Of a stretch of 64,000 bases of DNA, positions 1 to 9,422 are shown piece after piece. A program made the translations under genes and the position numbers. The DNA comes from Oceanicaulis sp. HLUCCA04 (lineage in GTDB: Bacteria; Pseudomonadota; Alphaproteobacteria; Caulobacterales; Maricaulaceae). Below the pieces are notes generated by a model that saw only the letters and a program-made list of their open reading frames with translations, was not told the origin of the DNA and ran no database searches. The stretch is taken from positions 154,458 to 218,457 of the forward strand of contig LJSH01000002.1 in the NCBI GenBank assembly GCA_001314625.1, read 5' to 3'. Positions within the stretch are counted from its first letter, which is position 1. Every line of letters begins with the position of its first letter.

Positions 1-1532
1 GTTTCACCCTGCTGGGCACCGGTACCGTCCGCTTTGTTTTCTTTCCCGATATCGAGGCCGATTCCATCACGGCGAGCCTTGCCTTGCCCACCGGCGCGCC
101 GTTCGAGGCAACGCGGGCTGCCGCGACCCGCATGCTCGACGAGGCCGAGGCGATGCAGGCCGAATACGCCGAGCGCGGCGAGCCGGTCTTTGAATCGATA
201 TCGACCGTGATTGGCGGGCGCACCAGCCTGTTTGGCGGGCCGGGTTCCGTCAGCTCCACCTCGATCGCCTCCCATCTGGCGCAGATCGAAATCCGCCTCG
301 TGCCGTCTTCGCAGCGCCGCCTGTCATCAACCGAGCTGGAGCGCGAGTGGCGTGGCCGGATCGGCCAGCTTGCCGGTGTCGAGCGCCTGACCTTTACCGC
401 CTCTGCCGGGCCGCAAGACCCCGATATCGCCTATCAGCTATCTCACCCCGACAACGCGCAACTCGAACGGGCGGTGAACCGCCTCGTCTCAGGTTTACGC
501 GACATTGATGCTGTGAGCGGCATTGATAGCGGGTATGAGCTGGGCAAGCGCCAGCTTGATTTTGCCCTGACCCCGGCTGGCGATTCCGCTGGACTACGCG
601 CTGCCGATATCGCCCGTCAGGCCCGCCAAGCCTTTTTCGGAGAGGAAATCCAGCGCATCCAGCGCGGCAGCGAGGAGGTGCGGGTGTTCGTACGCTACCC
701 GCAGGATGAACGCACCAGCCTCGACGGCCTGTCCAGCTTCCGTGTGCGCGCTGCAGACGGCGCAGCCATTCCCTTGAGTGTGGCTGCCGACATTACCGAA
801 ACACGTAGCGTCACCGCGATAAACTCGGTCGATGGCCGCCGTGTGATCGAGGTTACCGCCGATGTCGATCGCTCCATCCTGACACCCGATGACGCGCGGG
901 CGCGCGTCGAGAGCGAGCTTTTGTCCAGCCTTCAGGCCGAGTTTCCGCGGCTGCGGTGGGAATTGTCAGGCGCAGGCGCCGATCAGGCCGAGGATTTTGC
1001 CTCCATCGGCCAAGGCTTTCTTTTTGCGATCATCATCATGTATGCCCTGCTGGCGACGCAGCTGGGCAGCTATGTCCAGCCGCTGGTTATCCTCATCGCC
1101 ATTCCGTTCGGGGTGGGCGGCGCGATCTTCGGCCACTTCATCATGGGCTATGACGTCTCCTTCCCCTCGATCTTCGGCATGGTGGCGCTATCGGGCGTGG
1201 TGGTGAACGCCTCCATCGTGTTGATGGATCGCTATAATTTCAATGTGGGGCGTGGTTACACGCCCGCAGAAGCGATCTCGGAGGCCACAGCCCGGCGCTT
1301 CCGGCCCATACTGATCACCACGCTGACGACCGCTTTTGGCCTTTTGCCGATCATGCTGGAGACCAGCCCGCAGGCGCAGTTCCTCGTGCCGATGACCATT
1401 TCGCTGGGCATCGGCCTGCTCTTCGCCTCGGCGCTGATCCTGCTCTTGCTGCCGGCTTTCGTGCTGATCGTGGAGGATTTGCGCGGTATCAAGGTGCGCG
1501 AAGTACAGCCCGAAGCCGAACCCGCCGAATAG
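1..1532 (+). CDS. RND efflux pump inner-membrane subunit, C-terminal part (5' truncated)
   Basis: The reading frame is open at the window edge (first full codon at base 3) and gives about 510 residues of an AcrB/HAE1-type transporter. Visible are the FFP start of the second large periplasmic loop, porter-domain sequence through about residue 330, and a final block of hydrophobic helices. That block contains the family signature SGVVVNASIVLMDRY followed by RFRPILITTLTTAFGLLP. The protein would be the proton-driven pump of a tripartite exporter in the inner membrane. The membrane-fusion partner is not visible and would lie upstream. The substrate cannot be read from this half. The gene ends 56 bases before mtaB. 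Confidence 0.9.
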   Translation, partial: FTLLGTGTVRFVFFPDIEADSITASLALPTGAPFEATRAAATRMLDEAEAMQAEYAERGEPVFESISTVIGGRTSLFGGPGSVSSTSIASHLAQIEIRLVPSSQRRLSSTELEREWRGRIGQLAGVERLTFTASAGPQDPDIAYQLSHPDNAQLERAVNRLVSGLRDIDAVSGIDSGYELGKRQLDFALTPAGDSAGLRAADIARQARQAFFGEEIQRIQRGSEEVRVFVRYPQDERTSLDGLSSFRVRAADGAAIPLSVAADITETRSVTAINSVDGRRVIEVTADVDRSILTPDDARARVESELLSSLQAEFPRLRWELSGAGADQAEDFASIGQGFLFAIIIMYALLATQLGSYVQPLVILIAIPFGVGGAIFGHFIMGYDVSFPSIFGMVALSGVVVNASIVLMDRYNFNVGRGYTPAEAISEATARRFRPILITTLTTAFGLLPIMLETSPQAQFLVPMTISLGIGLLFASALILLLLPAFVLIVEDLRGIKVREVQPEAEPAE

Positions 1533-1588
1533 CCCCGGCGCACAGCCCGGCTTGACCACAGGCACATGGAGGCTCACTTATCGCGGCC

Positions 1589-2923
1589 ATGAGCGCCCCC
1601 GGCACCGACAATACGACCCTTGAGCCCGCTGACCCGGCCGCGCCTGCGCGCGAGCACGGCGGCGACGGCGTGGAGATTGTCACATTCGGCTGCCGCCTCA
1701 ACGCGTGGGAGAGCGAGGTCATGCGCGATCATGCGCGCGAGGCGGGACTTTCCGGCGCGATCATCATCAATACCTGCGCGGTCACGAATGAGGCGGTGCG
1801 TCAGGCCCGCCAGACCATCCGCCGCATGAAGCGCGACAACCCGTCAGCTACAGTGATCGTCACCGGCTGCGCGGCCCAGATCGACCCTGGACGTTTTGCG
1901 GCCATGCCGGAGGTGGACCGGGTCCTGGGCAATGCCGAAAAGCTCAAGGCCGAGACCTTCCGCGCGACGGCCATTTCCGGCGGTGAAACGGTTTCTGTCG
2001 GCGATATCATGGCGGTCAGGGAGATCGCCGGGCATCTGGTTGATGGTCTCGAAGGCCGCGCGCGCGCCTATGTGCAGGTGCAAACCGGCTGTGATCATCG
2101 CTGCACCTTCTGCATTATCCCTTATGGCCGCGGCAATGCGCGCTCTGCTCCGGTGGGCGATGTCGTCGATCAGGTGCGCCGGCTGGTCGACACCGGCCAT
2201 ACCGAGCTTGTGCTGACCGGCGTCGACATGACCAGCTGGGGCACGGACCTGCCCGGCACGCCAAAGCTCGGACGGCTGGTAAAGGCGATCCTCAAACTGG
2301 TGCCCGACCTGCAACGCCTGCGCCTGTCGTCCATTGATGCCATCGAGATCGATGATGAGCTGATGGATGTGATCGCGAACGAAGAGCGCTTCTGCCCCTA
2401 TCTTCACCTGTCCTTGCAGGCAGGCGATGACATGATCCTAAAGCGCATGAAGCGCCGCCATTTGCGCGCCGATGCCATCGCGCTGACAGACCGGCTGAAA
2501 TCCATCCGGCCGGATATCGCGTTCGGCGCCGACCTTATTGCGGGCTTTCCGACTGAAACCGATGAGATGTTTGAAAACTCGCTCAGGCTGGTAGACGAGT
2601 GCCAGCTGGCATACCTGCACGTCTTCCCGTACTCGCCGCGCCCCGGCACACCGGCTGCGCGCATGCCGCAAATTGACGGCACCATCATCAAGGAGCGCGC
2701 GCGCATCTTGCGTGAAAAGGGCGAGGCGGCCCTGGCCGCGCATCTCGCCTCCATGGTCGGGTCTGAAGAAGTGCTGCTGGTGGAGAAGGACAGGCAGGCG
2801 CGCGCTGGCAATTTCGCCCCCGCCCGCATGGAGAGCCCGGCCCGGCCCGGCGCGCTGGTAAGGGCGAGCATAACCGGCCATGACGGCACGCATCTCATCG
2901 CATATCCGCTGGAGGCGGCATGA
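1589..2923 (+). CDS. mtaB: tRNA t6A37 methylthiotransferase MtaB
   Basis: This radical-SAM enzyme converts t6A37 to ms2t6A37 in ANN-decoding tRNAs. The 444 residues show an N-terminal UPF0004 domain (TFGCRLNAWES, INTCAVT, VTGCAAQ) with its own Cys set. The radical-SAM cluster motif CDHRCTFC has Cys at about residues 168, 172 and 175, and a TRAM-like C-terminus follows. The FGCRLN and AVTNEA variants favour MtaB over MiaB, and a separate miaB lies at 19986-21380. The ATG at 1589 leads directly into the conserved domain after a short Ala/Pro-rich leader. Its stop overlaps the ftsY start by four bases (ATGA), so the two are probably translationally coupled. mtaB-ftsY adjacency is common in alphaproteobacteria. 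Confidence 0.93.
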   Translation: MSAPGTDNTTLEPADPAAPAREHGGDGVEIVTFGCRLNAWESEVMRDHAREAGLSGAIIINTCAVTNEAVRQARQTIRRMKRDNPSATVIVTGCAAQIDPGRFAAMPEVDRVLGNAEKLKAETFRATAISGGETVSVGDIMAVREIAGHLVDGLEGRARAYVQVQTGCDHRCTFCIIPYGRGNARSAPVGDVVDQVRRLVDTGHTELVLTGVDMTSWGTDLPGTPKLGRLVKAILKLVPDLQRLRLSSIDAIEIDDELMDVIANEERFCPYLHLSLQAGDDMILKRMKRRHLRADAIALTDRLKSIRPDIAFGADLIAGFPTETDEMFENSLRLVDECQLAYLHVFPYSPRPGTPAARMPQIDGTIIKERARILREKGEAALAAHLASMVGSEEVLLVEKDRQARAGNFAPARMESPARPGALVRASITGHDGTHLIAYPLEAA

Positions 2924-4107
2924 ACTGGTTCGGCTTTGGCAAAAAGAAGAACAAGCCGGAGGCAGAGACGCATTCTCCGGCCAGCGCATCCCCGCCTGCC
3001 GACGATGCGCCTGCCGGGGCGCTGGCCCCTGAAGAATCTGCGCCTGCTGCCCCTGCGCCTGCTGCCTCTTTACCCGCTGGCCCTGTAACGGCCGCGCCTG
3101 TACCGGCAGACGAGGCTTCTGAACTGGCCGGGGCCGGGACCCTTGCGCCAGAGACCGAAGCTGAACCTGAGCCGCAAAAGCCTGCTCCCGCCCCCGCAAA
3201 GCCGGAAGGCTTCTTCAAGCGTCTTGCCACGGGCCTGTCCAAATCCTCCGCACAACTTTCGGGTGTGTTTACAAAGCGCAAGCTTGACCGCGAAGCCCTT
3301 GACGAGCTGGAAGAATTACTGATCGCGGCAGACCTCGGCGCGCCGACGGCGGCTAAAGTCATTGACCGGCTCGCCCGGGACCGTTTCGACAAGGACGTGA
3401 CCGATGCCGAGATCCGGCAGGCGCTGGCCGATGTGATTACCGAGACGATGGAGCCCTTTCAGGCCCCGCTCGATATTTCCGGTCCGGCCCCGCAAGTGCT
3501 GCTTTTCGTCGGCGTCAATGGCTCCGGCAAGACGACCACGCTGGGCAAGCTGGCGGTGAAGATGACGCGCGAGGGCGCGAACGTCATCACGGCCGCGGGG
3601 GACACGTTCCGGGCCGCTGCCGTGGAGCAGCTGCAGGTCTGGTCGAATCGCGCAGGCGCGCAGTTTCTCTCCCGGCCCCATGGCGCGGACGCGGCAGGGC
3701 TGGCCTATGACGCCGTGCAGGAGGGCCGCCGCACTGGCGCGGACGCCGTCCTCATCGACACGGCGGGGCGGTTGCAGAACAAGGCCGAGCTGATGGAGGA
3801 GCTGCGCAAGATATTGCGGGTCATCTCCAAGGTGGACGAGGCCGCGCCGCATCATGTCGTGCTGGTGCTGGACGGCACGGTTGGCTCCAACGCCATCTCG
3901 CAGGCCGAAGCCTTCATGGAGGCGGCCAAAGTCACCGGCATCGTGATGACCAAGCTCGATGGCACCGCCAAAGGCGGCGCTCTGGTCCAGGTCGCCGAGA
4001 AATTCGCCCTGCCCATCCATTTCATTGGTGTGGGTGAGGGCGAGGATGATCTTCAACCCTTCATTGCCAGAGACTTCGCGAGGGCGCTGGCGGGGCTGGG
4101 CGTCTGA
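2920..4107 (+). CDS. ftsY: Signal recognition particle receptor FtsY
   Basis: FtsY is the SRP receptor GTPase that delivers ribosome-nascent chains to the SecYEG translocon. The first ~90 residues are a low-complexity Ala/Pro/Glu-rich acidic A-domain. The helical N domain follows ([27 protein letters not shown]). The NG GTPase has G1 [15 protein letters not shown] near residue 198, [12 protein letters not shown], the G3 region [12 protein letters not shown] and G4 [10 protein letters not shown]. It ends with the typical [12 protein letters not shown]. Length (395 aa) fits the family. It shares four bases with mtaB and one base with the next gene. Confidence 0.96.
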   Translation: MNWFGFGKKKNKPEAETHSPASASPPADDAPAGALAPEESAPAAPAPAASLPAGPVTAAPVPADEASELAGAGTLAPETEAEPEPQKPAPAPAKPEGFFKRLATGLSKSSAQLSGVFTKRKLDREALDELEELLIAADLGAPTAAKVIDRLARDRFDKDVTDAEIRQALADVITETMEPFQAPLDISGPAPQVLLFVGVNGSGKTTTLGKLAVKMTREGANVITAAGDTFRAAAVEQLQVWSNRAGAQFLSRPHGADAAGLAYDAVQEGRRTGADAVLIDTAGRLQNKAELMEELRKILRVISKVDEAAPHHVVLVLDGTVGSNAISQAEAFMEAAKVTGIVMTKLDGTAKGGALVQVAEKFALPIHFIGVGEGEDDLQPFIARDFARALAGLGV

Positions 4108-4952
4108 TGGAGCCAACGGCGCTGGCCGCGCTCGCCATGATCGGTTCGGCCATGGCGCATTCGGTGATGACGCTGTTCACCAAGCAGGCCAGGGACACGC
4201 TGGTCTTTCGGGCGGTGACTATCCTCTTGTGCGTGCCGGTCTGCCTGCCGCTGGCCATTGTCCTGCCCTTCCCGAGCTGGGAAGTCTGGCGTTTCCTGCT
4301 CTTGGGCGCGGCGATCATCTGGGCGTTCAACATGTTCCTCATCGCCGCCTTCCAGCGCGGCGAGATGAATCTGGTCTATCCGGTGATGCGCGGGGCGGCG
4401 CCCGCCATGGCCGGGCTGTTTGCCTTCCTTTTCCTTGATGAAGCCTTGAGCCTGATTGCCATTATCGGCCTCGCCACGGCGTCGGCTGCGATAGTCGCCT
4501 TCGCCTGGCCAGAAAGGAACGGCGTGCCCAAAGCGGCGGCTCTGGGCTTTGCCCTGTCGGCTGCCGTGATGACGGCGGGCTATACGGTGGTCGATGCGTC
4601 GGGCGTACGCGCAGCCGGAGACCCCATCCTCTATGCGGTCTGGTTCTTCCTGCTCTCGGCGGTGACGATGTCGGTCACAGCCCTCGTCCGGCGCGGGCGC
4701 CGCTTTGTGACGGCGGCGCTGCAGGAGCTGCCGGGCTCAGCCAAGAGCGCGGGCTTCAACCTCGCCACCTATACGCTCGCCCTCTATGCCTATTCTGTTG
4801 CGCCTGTCGCCCCGACGGCCGCACTTCGCGAAACCTCCATCGTGTTCGGGGCGATCCTCGCCGCGCTGGTGCTAAAAGAACCGTTCGGCCTGCGCAGAGG
4901 CGCGCTCGCCCTAATCCTCGCTGGCGGGCTGGCACTGCTACAGCTGGGCTAG
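4107..4952 (+). CDS. EamA/DMT family transporter
   Basis: This 281-residue, strongly hydrophobic protein has about ten predicted helices arranged as two EamA-like repeats (approximately residues 5-135 and 148-280). The second repeat ends in a helix pair after the conserved charged turn LKEPFGLRRG. This is the drug/metabolite transporter fold, usually an inner-membrane exporter of small metabolites; the substrate is not predictable. Its ATG overlaps the ftsY TGA by one base, placing it in the mtaB-ftsY transcript. No terminator is evident before yciB. Confidence 0.8.
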   Translation: MEPTALAALAMIGSAMAHSVMTLFTKQARDTLVFRAVTILLCVPVCLPLAIVLPFPSWEVWRFLLLGAAIIWAFNMFLIAAFQRGEMNLVYPVMRGAAPAMAGLFAFLFLDEALSLIAIIGLATASAAIVAFAWPERNGVPKAAALGFALSAAVMTAGYTVVDASGVRAAGDPILYAVWFFLLSAVTMSVTALVRRGRRFVTAALQELPGSAKSAGFNLATYTLALYAYSVAPVAPTAALRETSIVFGAILAALVLKEPFGLRRGALALILAGGLALLQLG

Positions 4953-5032
4953 CTACCAATCCGGCTGGCCAAGCCTGTCGTAATCAGGCAAGGCTCTGAT
5001 TGTGACAGTCAGGCCCCGGAGGCATTCTCACG

Positions 5033-5743
5033 ATGAGCGCGAACACCAGAACAATCGGACAAGGCTCCAAATTGCTGGTCGATGTCGGCCCGGCAGCGGT
5101 CTTCATGATCAGCTATAATATCGCCAGCCGGGTGCTTGATGAGGGCGCGATCTATTGGTCGACCGGCCTGTTCATGGCCGCGACCGCCATCGCGGTGCTC
5201 TATGCGGTGATCTCGCAGAAGCGCTTCCCGCCCATGCTGATCGTCACCTTCGTGATCGTCACCGGCTTTGGCGCGATGACCATCTATCTGCAGGACCCGA
5301 TCTTCATCTTCATCAAGCCGACCATCATCAATCTCCTCTTTGCCTTCATGATCCTGTTCAGCTTCGCCTTCGGCTTCAATGTCTGGAAAGCGCTGTTCTC
5401 TTCTGTCTTCGAAATGCCCGAGCGCATCTGGACCATCCTTGCCATACGCTGGGCGCTGTTCTTCATGTTCCTGGCGGCTGTGAACGAAGTGCTCTGGCGC
5501 CACATCACCGACAGCGTGGTGGTCGATTCCGCGCGCATGTTCGACTGGCTGAACCTGACCGAAGCCTTCTGGGTCAATTTCCGCCTTCTGGGTACCTATC
5601 CGATCTTTGCCGTCTTCATCGCGCTGAACATCCCGATCACCCTGAAATGGGCCCGCGCGCCGGGTGAGGACGGTGATGAGGGCGAGGATGGCAGCGAAGG
5701 CGATACCGCTGCAGAGGACAATCTGGGCGAACCGGCGCGCTGA
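5033..5743 (+). CDS. yciB: Inner membrane septation protein A (YciB/IspZ)
   Basis: YciB family proteins are five-helix inner-membrane proteins linked to cell division and envelope integrity. The call rests on VDVGPAAVFMISY near the N-terminus, the block LQDPIFIFIKPTIINLLFA, and NEVLWRHITDSV in the second half. The 236 residues exceed the usual ~180-200 because of an acidic Glu/Asp/Gly-rich hydrophilic tail of roughly 30 residues, seen in several alphaproteobacterial members. Position after mtaB-ftsY is conserved in the class. The start ATG follows a purine-rich GGAGG about 10 bases upstream. Confidence 0.92.
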   Translation: MSANTRTIGQGSKLLVDVGPAAVFMISYNIASRVLDEGAIYWSTGLFMAATAIAVLYAVISQKRFPPMLIVTFVIVTGFGAMTIYLQDPIFIFIKPTIINLLFAFMILFSFAFGFNVWKALFSSVFEMPERIWTILAIRWALFFMFLAAVNEVLWRHITDSVVVDSARMFDWLNLTEAFWVNFRLLGTYPIFAVFIALNIPITLKWARAPGEDGDEGEDGSEGDTAAEDNLGEPAR

Positions 5744-5799
5744 CATGGTCACGGCGAGTTGATTGTGCAGGTGCGCACTACACGCATTACAGTAAGTTC

Positions 5800-6534
5800 A
5801 TGATGCTGATCTCGACACTTCTCGCTTCGGCGCTGGCACTGGCGGATAGCCGTTATCCGGCCGGGATCGGCGAATCGCCCAATCCTGACCATTCCGAGGA
5901 ACGCCCGGTCGTGGTGGAGCTGTTCACCAGCCAGGGCTGCCCGCCATGTGTCGAGGCCAACCGGCGCTTTGGCGAGCTGGCCGCGCGCGAAGGCGTGATT
6001 GCCCTGTCCTACGGGGTCGATTACTGGGACATGTTTGGCTGGGCAGACCAGTTCGCCCAGCCCGCCTTCGCTGACCGTCAGCAGGACTATATCCGTGAGG
6101 GCGAGGCAACGCGGGTCTTCACACCCCATTTTGTTATCAATGGCGGGCCGGAGCGTTTGCGTTTCACGCGCGATAATGTTCCTCACCGCGTGGCGACAAG
6201 CCTGCCTTTGACAGCCGATATCGCGCTGTCTCGTATCGATGGCGGCAGCGTTCTGCTCGAACTGGACGGGCCGTTGCGCGAAACGCCGGCGGAGGTCTGG
6301 GCGGTTACCTACAGGCCGGGCATGATAATCGTGCCCATTGATGGCGGCCGTAATGCCGGAACCGATATGGAGCACCACAATACCGTCGCGGCGCTGGATC
6401 GTCTGGATGACTGGCAGGGCGGCGAATACATCCAGGAGTTTGCCGCTCCGGCCGAAGATTTCGGGCTGGCCATTCTGGTGCAGGACGGGTCTGGCGGCCC
6501 CTTGCTGGCGGCAAGACGTCTGGCGCCAGAGTAG
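5800..6534 (+). CDS. DUF1223 family thioredoxin-like exported protein
   Basis: The 244-residue protein has a short hydrophobic leader (LISTLLASALALA), probably a signal sequence for export. A DUF1223 domain follows: VVVELFTSQGCPPCVEANRR, a CPPC redox-type motif, then YWDMFGWAD and a C-terminal beta-rich half. DUF1223 proteins are thioredoxin-fold periplasmic proteins of unsettled function. The CxxC suggests thiol redox or copper chemistry, but that is inference. Two adjacent ATGs (5800, 5803) could start it. It is convergent with the DUF4340 gene, 12 bases away. Confidence 0.82.
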   Translation: MMLISTLLASALALADSRYPAGIGESPNPDHSEERPVVVELFTSQGCPPCVEANRRFGELAAREGVIALSYGVDYWDMFGWADQFAQPAFADRQQDYIREGEATRVFTPHFVINGGPERLRFTRDNVPHRVATSLPLTADIALSRIDGGSVLLELDGPLRETPAEVWAVTYRPGMIIVPIDGGRNAGTDMEHHNTVAALDRLDDWQGGEYIQEFAAPAEDFGLAILVQDGSGGPLLAARRLAPE

Positions 6535-6546
6535 GCGCCCCCGCGC

Positions 6547-7584
6547 TTATTCGGTAACCGGATCGACAGACCGCGTTGCGGCCTGTTCCAGCGGCCGGGT
6601 CATGCGTTCATAGGCATCGTCGCTGACAGCAAACCAGAAGCCGTCCACATTGCGCCGCAGAAGCGCCGCCTCATCCATGACATCGTGATTGCCGGCATCC
6701 ACGCTGATATGGGCCCGGATCGTGCCGTCCACGCGGTAGAAGCGGTATTCATAGGTCAGTCCGTCAAAGGTCATCGCCCTGTGCAGGGACAGGGGCTGAC
6801 CGGCCTCTTCCTCGATCTCGCCCACATCCCGGAAGCGCACGCGCGCACCGGCGCTTGCCACGCCATTGGCTGCGCCTGCGGTGATAAGCTGCCAGCTGCG
6901 CGGGCTGGCAAGATCAAAATTGCGGGTAGCCGGGTTGTCGCGCTCTAGGATATAGGCCGGACCGGTCTCGGGCACGATATAGGACCGGCCCACGCGTGCC
7001 GGGTCGATATTGAAAAAATCAAGGCCCAGCCAGCGGCCCGGATCGCTTATATCCGGCAGGGCGCCGTCTGCCGCGTAGGCCCGGTTTGATGCGGCGGGGC
7101 GAAGATAGAGCCCGTCCTCACCGCGCGCATTGCCGATCACCAGCGAGGTCAGCGTATTGCCCTGCCCGTCCAGAATGGTCAGGCGGGTGCCATCGCCGCC
7201 GGTTTGCGGATCTCCGACGCCCAGACGGTCAAAACGGTCCGGATCGCGCGTCAGGGCGGCGGCATAGGTCAATGAGGCCAGACCCGCATCCAGATCTGCC
7301 AGATATTCGGCGCGCACCGGATACTGTCCGCGCGACGGCATGGTCCAGCCGCTTTCGCCGCGTTCCATGCGGAACATCGTGTCCGGAGAAATGATCTCGA
7401 TGGATGCAGCGCTGGCGGCAATATCGCTCCAGCCTGGCAGTACCGGCCCCGACACGTCGGGGCGTGTGCCCCGGCCGGCATCCGCTACCAGAGCGATGCC
7501 GCCCGCCGTCAGAAGTACCGCGCCAATACCTGCGATGGCAAAGGCCCGCCGTGCGCGCCGTCCGAACAGCCTGCCCCCCGTCAT
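6547..7584 (-). CDS. DUF4340 domain protein (GldG-associated ABC cluster)
   Basis: The 345-residue protein has one N-terminal membrane anchor (about residues 11-32) and a long periplasmic region rich in beta strands, matching the DUF4340 pattern of repeated WTMPSRGQYPV- and LGVGDPQ-like units. DUF4340 genes are typically last in clusters with an ABC-2 transporter and a GldG-like protein, as here. An open frame extends upstream to 7653. I place the start at 7584 because that ATG overlaps the gldG-like stop as ATGA, and the extra residues would lie wholly inside the neighbour. The function is unknown; a structural accessory to the exporter is inferred. Confidence 0.8.
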   Translation of the reverse strand: MTGGRLFGRRARRAFAIAGIGAVLLTAGGIALVADAGRGTRPDVSGPVLPGWSDIAASAASIEIISPDTMFRMERGESGWTMPSRGQYPVRAEYLADLDAGLASLTYAAALTRDPDRFDRLGVGDPQTGGDGTRLTILDGQGNTLTSLVIGNARGEDGLYLRPAASNRAYAADGALPDISDPGRWLGLDFFNIDPARVGRSYIVPETGPAYILERDNPATRNFDLASPRSWQLITAGAANGVASAGARVRFRDVGEIEEEAGQPLSLHRAMTFDGLTYEYRFYRVDGTIRAHISVDAGNHDVMDEAALLRRNVDGFWFAVSDDAYERMTRPLEQAATRSVDPVTE

Positions 7585-9422
7585 GCCCGCCTCCTGCGCC
7601 GGATCAACGTGGCCAGCCCGGCCAGCAGGATCACCGTCAGGGCTGGCACCCATAGCGTCCAGAACTGCAGACGGTTTTCCAGCGCATCAATCTCGCGCCG
7701 GAAACCGCGTTCCACGTCGCGCAGGGCCGACCGCGCCGCGACAATGCGTGCGCGCAACGCCTCGGCCCGTGCTGCATTGGCAGAGCCTGCGCCACCCAGC
7801 GTTGACGCTTCGCCTGCCGCGCTGAGGCGCTCCAGCGAGCCTTCTGCATCGGCAAGCTCGGCGCGCAATTCGTCCTGCAGCTCGCGAAAGCGCGTTTCGG
7901 CCTCGGCCCGCAAGGCTTCGACGCGCAGCATGGGCCGGGCCGACCCGGCGCGAGAGCGCAGGCTGACCAGCGCGGGATCGCCCGCCAGCGCATCAGCCAG
8001 ATTGAGCGCCAGCGCCAGATTATCGGCGACCATCTGGTCCTCGCCAGCGCTGCCGGCGCGGGTGTAGAAGGCCGGGTCCAGCCAGTCGGCATCGGCGATC
8101 ACGATGATTTCCGCCTGGGAAGGCCCGTCCAGATGACTGGACGCTTCCAGCGTTATATCGCCCTCTGGCGGACCATCAGGAAAGGCGGTGGACACTGGCC
8201 CTGACAGGCGCGCCGCCAGCACCAGCGGCCCGTCCGGGTCGGGGGTGTAGTCGCGCTGAAGGTCGTCCGGCGAGGGCGAGGTAGCGGCGATATCGGAGTC
8301 CACGCGCGCGCCTTCGGTCCCGGTGCTGACGATCGGTGTGAAGCGTGCGGCCCCATTGGCGCCCGGTGCCAGAATGCCCGGAGAGCCAAGATTGATGCTT
8401 TGCGAGAGCGCGGCTGTGGCTGGCAGGGCGTCCGACAGGCCTGATGGCGGCACGCCAAACCAGAGCGGATAGGCACGGGTGCGTGTCCGCCCGCCCTCGC
8501 TGACCTGTACGGGCAAGGCGTGCTCGCGGTCCATCGCCGTATAGCTGGGGTCAAAATCGATGCCCCATGCTGTGAGAAGGCGCGGCAGCCGGGAGGTGCG
8601 CAGCGCATTGACCGGTGGCAAGCCATCCGGCCCCGTGCGCAGCGCCAGATGCGCCAGCGGATCGACGCTGGCAAAGACCCGGCCCCGGCGCAGCGTGTAC
8701 TGGTCGACCAGATAAAGCTGCTGTTCGGTGAGGTTGGGCGGATGCAGCAGGAACAGCGCGTCGGCATCAGGGATCGCCGTAAAGCGTTCGTCCAGCCAGC
8801 GCACATCATAGGTACGCGCCAGCGCATCAATGACCGGGTTGGCCGAGCGGCCGTACTGATCAGGCGCAAAGGGCAAGGACGAAATGATCGCAATAACCGG
8901 CGTGCGGGCGCGCTCCAGCTCGGCAATCACCCGGACAATCTCGTATTCCAGCCGCGCCTCGTTTGCCGGATCGAAAAAGGCGATTACCCGCTCGCCATCA
9001 ATCGTGTTGGTTCCGGCAAGGCCGAAGAAAAGCTGGCCGCCATCTTCGGTTGGTACCGCTTCCAGGCCTGCGGCGATGGCGGCGTCCTCGGCTTGCGTGA
9101 AAGGCTGGGGGTCAATCTCCGATAGCTGGATACGGCCCCCTGAGCGTGCAGCCAGTCCGCGCAGAAGCTCGCGCACACGCGCGCCATAGGCGCGCAGCGC
9201 CGGATATCGTGCGGCTGCGCCGCGCGAATAATAGAAAGTCAGCGTGACCGGCTCTTCCAGCCGGTTCACCACCTCCAGCGTGCCGGGGCTCAGGCGGTAG
9301 AGCCGGTTCTCGGTCAAATCCAGCCGGATCCCGTCAGCCACAACGCTGGCCAGAAGGTTGAGGCCGATAAAGCCGGCCACCAGACCGGCGGCGATCATGC
9401 CAAGAAGACGGGCCGGGTTCAT
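7581..9422 (-). CDS. GldG-like ABC transporter auxiliary protein
   Basis: The 613-residue protein starts with a membrane helix (LGMIAAGLVAGFIGLNLLAS) and a DLTENRLYRLSPGT motif typical of the GldG family. A large periplasmic DUF4350/ABC_transp_aux domain follows. Near the C-terminus a coiled coil (Glu/Ala/Arg-rich, about residues 490-580) precedes a terminal helix and an Arg-rich cytoplasmic tail. GldG works with GldF and GldA in Bacteroidetes gliding; alphaproteobacterial relatives are widespread without gliding and their substrate is unknown. Four-base ATGA overlaps on both sides tie it to the permease upstream and the DUF4340 gene downstream. Confidence 0.85.
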   Translation of the reverse strand: MNPARLLGMIAAGLVAGFIGLNLLASVVADGIRLDLTENRLYRLSPGTLEVVNRLEEPVTLTFYYSRGAAARYPALRAYGARVRELLRGLAARSGGRIQLSEIDPQPFTQAEDAAIAAGLEAVPTEDGGQLFFGLAGTNTIDGERVIAFFDPANEARLEYEIVRVIAELERARTPVIAIISSLPFAPDQYGRSANPVIDALARTYDVRWLDERFTAIPDADALFLLHPPNLTEQQLYLVDQYTLRRGRVFASVDPLAHLALRTGPDGLPPVNALRTSRLPRLLTAWGIDFDPSYTAMDREHALPVQVSEGGRTRTRAYPLWFGVPPSGLSDALPATAALSQSINLGSPGILAPGANGAARFTPIVSTGTEGARVDSDIAATSPSPDDLQRDYTPDPDGPLVLAARLSGPVSTAFPDGPPEGDITLEASSHLDGPSQAEIIVIADADWLDPAFYTRAGSAGEDQMVADNLALALNLADALAGDPALVSLRSRAGSARPMLRVEALRAEAETRFRELQDELRAELADAEGSLERLSAAGEASTLGGAGSANAARAEALRARIVAARSALRDVERGFRREIDALENRLQFWTLWVPALTVILLAGLATLIRRRRRA